NCBI GenBank assembly: GCA_934378145.1
Contig: CAKXXW010000049.1
Span: 1-9,692, forward strand
DNA: 9,692 bases
Source of the DNA: an uncultured Eubacteriales bacterium
GTDB taxonomy: Bacteria; Bacillota; Clostridia; Oscillospirales; CAG-272
Direction: 5' to 3'
Part shown: positions 6,634 to 9,692 of the stretch, piece after piece
How the letters are laid out: every line of letters begins with the position of its first letter
Position numbering within the stretch: the first letter of the stretch is position 1
Position numbers and translations under genes: made by a program
Notes under the pieces: generated by a model
Seen by the model: the letters and a program-made list of their open reading frames with translations, nothing else
Told to the model about the DNA's origin: nothing
Database searches by the model: none

Positions 6634-7118
6634 TTTTTCCTGCTTGACTTTTTCTTTTCAGTAAAGGCGGGTACAGGTCGTAGGGGAATCTGTTGTGCCG
6701 GAGGACGAACGAACACCGGCTCCGTAAGAGGATGTATTTCATTGCTCTGACATGTAGGACAAATGCCTTCGAAAATCAGACGGTGGCGGCTGATTTTATA
6801 TCCGGTTTTTTTCGCGATCTCGTCATCCAGAAAAGTCTTGTATGGGTAGGGGGCGTCTATTACTTTTTTGCATATGATGCAAAACATATGATAGTGCAGA
6901 TCGGTGCGCAGATCGTATCGGTCTGCACCCGGCACACGAACATGACATATTGCCCCTTCCTCACAAAGGAAGTTCAAATTTCGATAGACGGTGCCACGGC
7001 TGATTCTGGCATTCTGCTTATGAACATCATCGTAAATCTGATCTGCAGTCGGGTGGTCGCACCTTGCCCGAACTGCGTTCAGGATAAGGTGACGCTGCTT
7101 TGTATCTCTTCTGATCAT
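6630..7118 (-). CDS. Fur-family transcription regulator, PerR-like
   Basis: A 162-aa metal-dependent regulator. The start is ATG 7118 (MIRRDTKQRH), behind CGGAG five nt upstream; a further in-frame ATG at 7208 would add 30 residues from the leader and is rejected. The winged-helix part holds HPTADQIYDDV (22-32) and the recognition helix ISRGTVYRNLNFL (39-51). Ligands line up with Bacillus PerR: H22, D69, H75, H77 and D88 for the sensing site, and two CxxC pairs, C80/C83 and C120/C123, for the structural zinc. Known role of the family: repression of peroxide or iron genes until metal-catalysed oxidation or metal loss. After residue 124 there is a 38-residue tail rich in Pro and ending in KKKSSRKK, longer than usual for PerR. 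It lies downstream of a rubrerythrin remnant, a common PerR target. Confidence 0.92.
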   Translation of the reverse strand: MIRRDTKQRHLILNAVRARCDHPTADQIYDDVHKQNARISRGTVYRNLNFLCEEGAICHVRVPGADRYDLRTDLHYHMFCIICKKVIDAPYPYKTFLDDEIAKKTGYKISRHRLIFEGICPTCQSNEIHPLTEPVFVRPPAQQIPLRPVPAFTEKKKSSRKK

Positions 7119-7149
7119 TTTATCTCCGTTCTGTGTGCCCGCCAGCCGG

Positions 7150-7167
7150 CAGTGCAAGAAGGCACTG
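7150..7167 (-). other. Hairpin in the Fur gene leader
   Basis: CAGTGC (7150-7155) and GCACTG (7162-7167) form a perfect 6-bp stem with a 6-nt loop, about 32 nt before the Fur start on the minus strand. No U-tract follows, so it is not a terminator. Confidence 0.4.
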
Positions 7168-7186
7168 TATGATATATTTTGTGCGA

Positions 7187-7297
7187 TTATGGATTGCGGT
7201 ATCCGCACTCAGAACAGACACCGTTCTCATTCAGCGAAATACCGCAAAGCGGATAGCAATCCATCTGAAGATGAGGCTTGTAGCATTCTGACGCCAT
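7187..7297 (-). CDS. Candidate 36-aa zinc-ribbon-like peptide or gene fragment
   Basis: ATG 7297 is preceded by GGCGGAG five nt upstream. The 36 residues contain Cys 5, then CYPLC (14-18) and CSECG (28-32), a spacing that suits a small zinc ribbon. The frame stays open upstream to 7372 without an ATG (reading ...KLNIVKRAFSGGVN), so this may be the C-terminal remnant of a longer decayed protein instead of a true mini-gene. I do not recognise the family. It lies between the rubrerythrin pseudogene and the Fur gene on the same strand, ending 68 nt before the Fur start. Confidence 0.3.
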   Translation of the reverse strand: MASECYKPHLQMDCYPLCGISLNENGVCSECGYRNP

Positions 7298-7332
7298 ATT
7301 CACTCCGCCGGAGAAGGCGCGTTTTACGATGT

Positions 7333-7452
7333 TCAGCTTGTCATTCGGATGTCCGTTTTTATGCCCTTTGCCTCATATAAACTACGAATTGCCGGAAGCA
7401 TGGGGTCATCGCGGCGAAGAATCAATGTGTGGCCGAAGTTTTTCAGAATGTC
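7333..7452 (-). pseudogene. Unrecognised coding-like remnant after the rubrerythrin pseudogene
   Basis: In the same frame as the rubrerythrin remnant, after its second stop, 39 codons read DILKNFGHTLILRRDDPMLP and on to IRMTS then stop. It does not match the remainder of rubrerythrin that I know. A single frameshift near 7360-7370 would join it to the Cys-containing frame at 7372-7187. It may be the tail of another gene fused here by deletion. No function is proposed. Confidence 0.3.
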
Positions 7453-7455
7453 TCA

Positions 7456-7655
7456 TGAAAGTTTTTTGAACCAAAGCTTGGCGCGCTTCTTTTAATTGGC
7501 GACCATTTTGAGAAAGAGATCGGCAATCTGTTTGAACAATTGCTTTTTCGTGACGAAGGCGGAATCAGTGTGCTTGTTTCTCATCTGCGACTCTCCGGCA
7601 AAAGCCTCCATAAGGTTCTTCTCGGTCCGGGTCCCGGAATAATTTTTTCTTTCAT
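7456..7655 (-). pseudogene. Rubrerythrin N-terminal remnant, disrupted
   Basis: Rubrerythrin is a cytoplasmic diiron protein that reduces peroxide in anaerobes. ATG 7655 begins MKEKI, and a shift of one base in or next to the A6 run (7643-7648) enters the frame YSGTRTEKNLMEAFAGESQM, which matches the family's (T)EKNL-EAFAGESQARN start with its first iron-ligand Glu region. The match continues through QIADLFLKMVAN to KKRAKLWFK, the counterpart of NEKEHAKLWFK. A TAA (7494-7492) stands where the ligand Glu codon GAA is expected, and the ligand His is Arg. Another stop follows at 7455-7453. The rest of the four-helix bundle and the rubredoxin domain are missing. Family assignment is from recalled conserved motifs and is firm for residues TEKNL to LWF; inactivation is seen directly, barring sequencing error. 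Confidence 0.8.
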
Positions 7656-7684
7656 TTGCCTGTCCACTGTTTCACTTTATAATT

Positions 7685-7698
7685 AGGACAAGTTCCTG
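7685..7698. promoter_or_regulatory. Putative operator, copy 1 (at transcription start)
   Basis: AGGACAAGTTCCTG contains the dyad AGGA-N5-TCCT. It covers about +1 to +13 of the predicted minus-strand transcript, a classic repressor position. It differs from copy 2 by one base in 14. Confidence 0.6.
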
Positions 7699-7703
7699 TT
7701 TAT

Positions 7704-7732
7704 ATTATATCCTATAATTGTACAGCTGTCAA
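7704..7732 (-). promoter_or_regulatory. Consensus sigma-A promoter reading toward the rbr remnant and Fur gene
   Basis: On the minus strand, TTGACA (7732-7727) and TATAAT (7709-7704) are separated by exactly 17 nt, a perfect match to the vegetative consensus. The predicted start is near 7697, 42 nt before the rubrerythrin ATG. Confidence 0.85.
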
Positions 7733-7749
7733 TAGTTTCGAAGGAAAAC

Positions 7750-7763
7750 AGGACAAATTCCTG
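7750..7763. promoter_or_regulatory. Putative operator, copy 2 (upstream of -35)
   Basis: AGGACAAATTCCTG, with the dyad CAGGA-N5-TCCTG when the preceding C is counted (7749 is A-A-C context, the C lies within AACAGGA). It is centred 65 bp from copy 1, about six helical turns, so the two sites lie on roughly the same DNA face. The natural candidate binder is the Fur-family protein encoded downstream (inference). Confidence 0.55.
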
Positions 7764-7860
7764 ATAAAGATCATAACTTTTTTCCTGTTCAGTGAAAGCG
7801 ATGAAGAAGGTCGTTCTTTTGATTATCAACCGCTCGCGATCGTGTCCATGCAGTCGCTAT

Positions 7861-7898
7861 AAAAAAAGCTCCTTACTGCCGCCGCGGCAACAAGGAGC
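7861..7898 (-). terminator. Rho-independent terminator of the O-acetylation genes
   Basis: On the minus strand GCTCCTT (7898-7892 side) pairs with AAGGAGC (7874-7868 side), with an inner TGCCG/CGGCA stem and CGG loop. Seven T follow directly (7867-7861). It begins 6 nt after the stop codon of the DHHW gene. Confidence 0.93.
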
Positions 7899-7903
7899 CT
7901 TTC

Positions 7904-9004
7904 TTACTTTATTGTCTCACTGTTGTTTATGACCGATGCGGAGTAAAGGAACAGCGCATCGTCTGCTTTAGTAAAGTCGATCAGCTTTCCGAGAGAGGAT
8001 GGCGAGATATAGCGGATATCAACAAGCGTTATTTCGGAATAGCCCGCAGCAAGAAGCGGTGCTATACTGCTGCCGAACGAATCCCGGAAAACTATGAGCC
8101 GGCGTTTTTTCGCGGCATTCGGATTTGTGACCCTGATGATCGAGCGCGCGCCGCCGAGGAACATTTCATAAGGATCTCTGCCTGCGGCAGCGCTGAGGTC
8201 ATAAACAGGAATGTCAGACGATGTTTCGGCATTATATACCTTAAGGCTCCGTATCACCGCGTTATCGAGATAGAAAAGCCTCTCCGGTGCGTGCGGCAGG
8301 GCTGCCTGACCGTAATAGACGCCGTAAAAAGAAATGCCTGTGTCATGCTTTTCACACTGTCCTATCCGCTCCGCGCCCATTTTATCCGCAATTTCGTCGG
8401 CAACCTTCAGTATTCTTTCCTGGCGCCAGTGTGAATCGGTGTAATAGAAATCATCCGCCGACAGAAGACCTGAAATATCAATATACTTTGCCTCCGGAAA
8501 TCCGTTTCTGAGGCGTTCGACAAGAGCCTTGTAATCCTTGTCGGGATAGCCGTTTAGCGATGCGATAAAAACATTTTTATCAGGTATCACCGACAAATAT
8601 GTTTTTACTCCGGGACTTTTCAAGTAAGCGTCATATACATACCGAAAACGCTGTGCGGCACGATTGACCGAGTCGAAATCCGTCGGAAAATCCAGCTTTG
8701 AGAGGTGCTCTCCGACGGAATAAAGTCCGTTGTTATCCTTTTGCATAAACACCTTTGCATTTGCGGCTGCTTTGAGTGTTCGAAAGCCGTCCCGCAGCGG
8801 AAACTGGTCGAGCATATAGTTTTCAAAGTCGTTCATAAAGCTGCCGTTTGCAACCGACGAAAAGGACAGCGCAGGGCTTTTCGCAAGATGCCGTCTTTCG
8901 ACTGTCGATTCATCGGCATCGGGCAAAATCCAAAACAAAGCAGCAAAAACCGCAATGAAGCCAAGTGACAAAACCAATGTAAGTATTTGTTGGGTTTTCT
9001 TCAT
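7904..9004 (-). CDS. DHHW/AlgX-like protein, probable extracellular polysaccharide O-acetylation
   Basis: A 366-aa protein started at ATG 9004 behind CGGAGGAG. Residues 1-27 form an uncleaved signal anchor (MKKTQQ, hydrophobic 8-27), placing the rest outside the membrane. The early ERRHLAKSP (36-44) and NDFENYMLDQFPLRDGF (58-74) segments are typical of the DHHW family in Firmicutes, related to AlgJ/AlgX. The SGNH-like catalytic pieces are YYTDSHWRQ (187-195; the DxHW motif with D190 and H192) and FRDSFGSS (306-313; candidate nucleophile S309). VDIRY (328-332) follows as in related proteins. Family role: transfer of acetyl groups, delivered across the membrane by an MBOAT partner, onto a surface polysaccharide. 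That partner is encoded 34 nt upstream. The actual polysaccharide cannot be told. The length is normal for the family. Confidence 0.9.
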   Translation of the reverse strand: MKKTQQILTLVLSLGFIAVFAALFWILPDADESTVERRHLAKSPALSFSSVANGSFMNDFENYMLDQFPLRDGFRTLKAAANAKVFMQKDNNGLYSVGEHLSKLDFPTDFDSVNRAAQRFRYVYDAYLKSPGVKTYLSVIPDKNVFIASLNGYPDKDYKALVERLRNGFPEAKYIDISGLLSADDFYYTDSHWRQERILKVADEIADKMGAERIGQCEKHDTGISFYGVYYGQAALPHAPERLFYLDNAVIRSLKVYNAETSSDIPVYDLSAAAGRDPYEMFLGGARSIIRVTNPNAAKKRRLIVFRDSFGSSIAPLLAAGYSEITLVDIRYISPSSLGKLIDFTKADDALFLYSASVINNSETIK

Positions 9005-9038
9005 AATACTCCTCCGGGATAAAATTTAAAATCGCAAG

Positions 9039-9692
9039 TCAAAACCGGAAATAGACAAACGGGTTGAACGACCCGTCGATCAGATATGCCGTGCACACGG
9101 CAATTGCCGCAACGGTTGCCGTCGGCGTCAGAACGGCAAGAGCTCTGCTTCCGCCAGCCGTCCCTCCGATTTTCTCATAAATCCGTTTGGGCAGGGGAGT
9201 CGCCCCGACAACTGCTATAATAAGCAGTACGAGGTTACTTTTCAGATAATAAAGCGAAGCCGAATTCACGGCAGGAATTCCGGCAAGCCCGAACAGGGAC
9301 TTAAAGCTCATAAATGCGTCGGCAATACTTGCCGAATCGAACAGTACAAACCCGAGCATGACAAACAGCAGCGTATAGATATGCATCGGAACGGCAAACC
9401 GTGCCTTCGGGCGGAGAATGTATTTTTCAAACAGCAAAAGCACCGCATAAAGAAGCCCCCACAGAACAAAATTCCATGATGCTCCGTGCCAAAAACCGGT
9501 GGCTGCCCACACGACAAGGATGTTAAATACATGCCGTATAGGCTTTACGCGGTTTCCGCCGAGGGGAATATAAAGGTAGTCGCGGAACCAGCCGCCGAGG
9601 GAGATGTGCCAACGGCGCCAAAACTCCGTAATACTTGTTGAAATATACGGGTAGTTGAAATTTTCGCAAAAACGAAATCCGAAAATGCGCCC
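9039..9692 (-). CDS. MBOAT-family O-acyltransferase, AlgI-like, 5'-partial (C-terminal 217 residues)
   Basis: The frame is open to the window edge, so the N-terminal half (several membrane segments) is missing. The visible part begins GRIFGF, then FNYPYIS, TEFWRRWHISLGGWFRDYLY (22-41) and IPLGGNR (42-48), the hallmark of AlgI/DltB-type MBOAT proteins with His 29. TGFWHGASWNFVLWG follows at 65-79, with His 69 as the expected catalytic histidine. About four hydrophobic helices come after. Family role: move an acyl group from a cytoplasmic donor across the membrane to an extracellular acceptor protein. With the DHHW gene next downstream on the same strand it forms a standard two-gene O-acetylation unit; the promoter lies outside the window. 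Confidence 0.95.
   Translation of the reverse strand, partial: GRIFGFRFCENFNYPYISTSITEFWRRWHISLGGWFRDYLYIPLGGNRVKPIRHVFNILVVWAATGFWHGASWNFVLWGLLYAVLLLFEKYILRPKARFAVPMHIYTLLFVMLGFVLFDSASIADAFMSFKSLFGLAGIPAVNSASLYYLKSNLVLLIIAVVGATPLPKRIYEKIGGTAGGSRALAVLTPTATVAAIAVCTAYLIDGSFNPFVYFRF

Larger units (their letters stand above)
7119..7903. other. Region without an intact gene between the Fur and DHHW genes
   Basis: This ~785-nt stretch holds the Fur leader, the Cys-rich fragment, the unrecognised remnant, the rubrerythrin pseudogene, the promoter with its two dyads, and the DHHW terminator. From 7764 to 7860 nothing was recognised beyond a TCCTGTT half-site at 7783-7789 that mirrors AACAGGA at 7747-7753. 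Confidence 0.7.

Noticed and set aside
7801..7932. Short + strand ORF starting MKKVVLLII
   Set aside because: No ribosome binding site, and it runs through the opposite-strand terminator into the DHHW gene.

Overview
The window looks like Gram-positive Clostridia (gut Oscillospirales/Lachnospirales type). This rests on strong AGGAGG-type ribosome binding sites, Firmicutes-style lipid-independent signal peptides, an MBOAT plus DHHW-type O-acetylation pair, a PerR-like Fur protein and a rubrerythrin remnant. No species can be named from the sequence alone.

Region 1 (1-5851, + strand) is a secreted and cell-surface block. It opens inside a large repeat-rich surface protein whose start lies outside the window. 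Four short secreted proteins (203, 173, 195 and 209 aa) and one membrane-anchored protein (176 aa) follow, with gaps of 66, 72, 36, 22 and 15 nt, so they probably form one operon. The last ~150 residues of the large protein and all four small proteins share one module: a strand like YAVDI-F, an aromatic strand F-Y, a turn like W-N-x-x-T-x-x-Y-E, a strand like I-V-T-N-x-S, and a final strand like VTI. I know of no named function for it. This is the best candidate here for an undescribed system, possibly a secreted self-associating surface layer or fibre. One of the four genes carries an eight-G tract inside its signal-peptide codons, a plausible phase-variation switch.

Region 2 (5852-7760) is terminator-rich and partly decayed. 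Tandem hairpins and two terminator-like structures end region 1. On the minus strand a consensus promoter (TTGACA-17-TATAAT) flanked by two copies of a 14-bp dyad reads into a rubrerythrin pseudogene (frameshift plus stop), then an unrecognised zinc-ribbon-like fragment, then an apparently intact PerR-like Fur regulator. An ATGA overlap links that regulator to a 69-aa ORF whose start resembles the TM1266 family. The reading is an oxidative-stress operon that lost its effector but kept its regulator and control region.

Region 3 (7861-9692, - strand) holds the end of an AlgI-like MBOAT acyltransferase and a complete DHHW/AlgX-like protein, followed by a strong terminator. Together they probably O-acetylate an extracellular polysaccharide.
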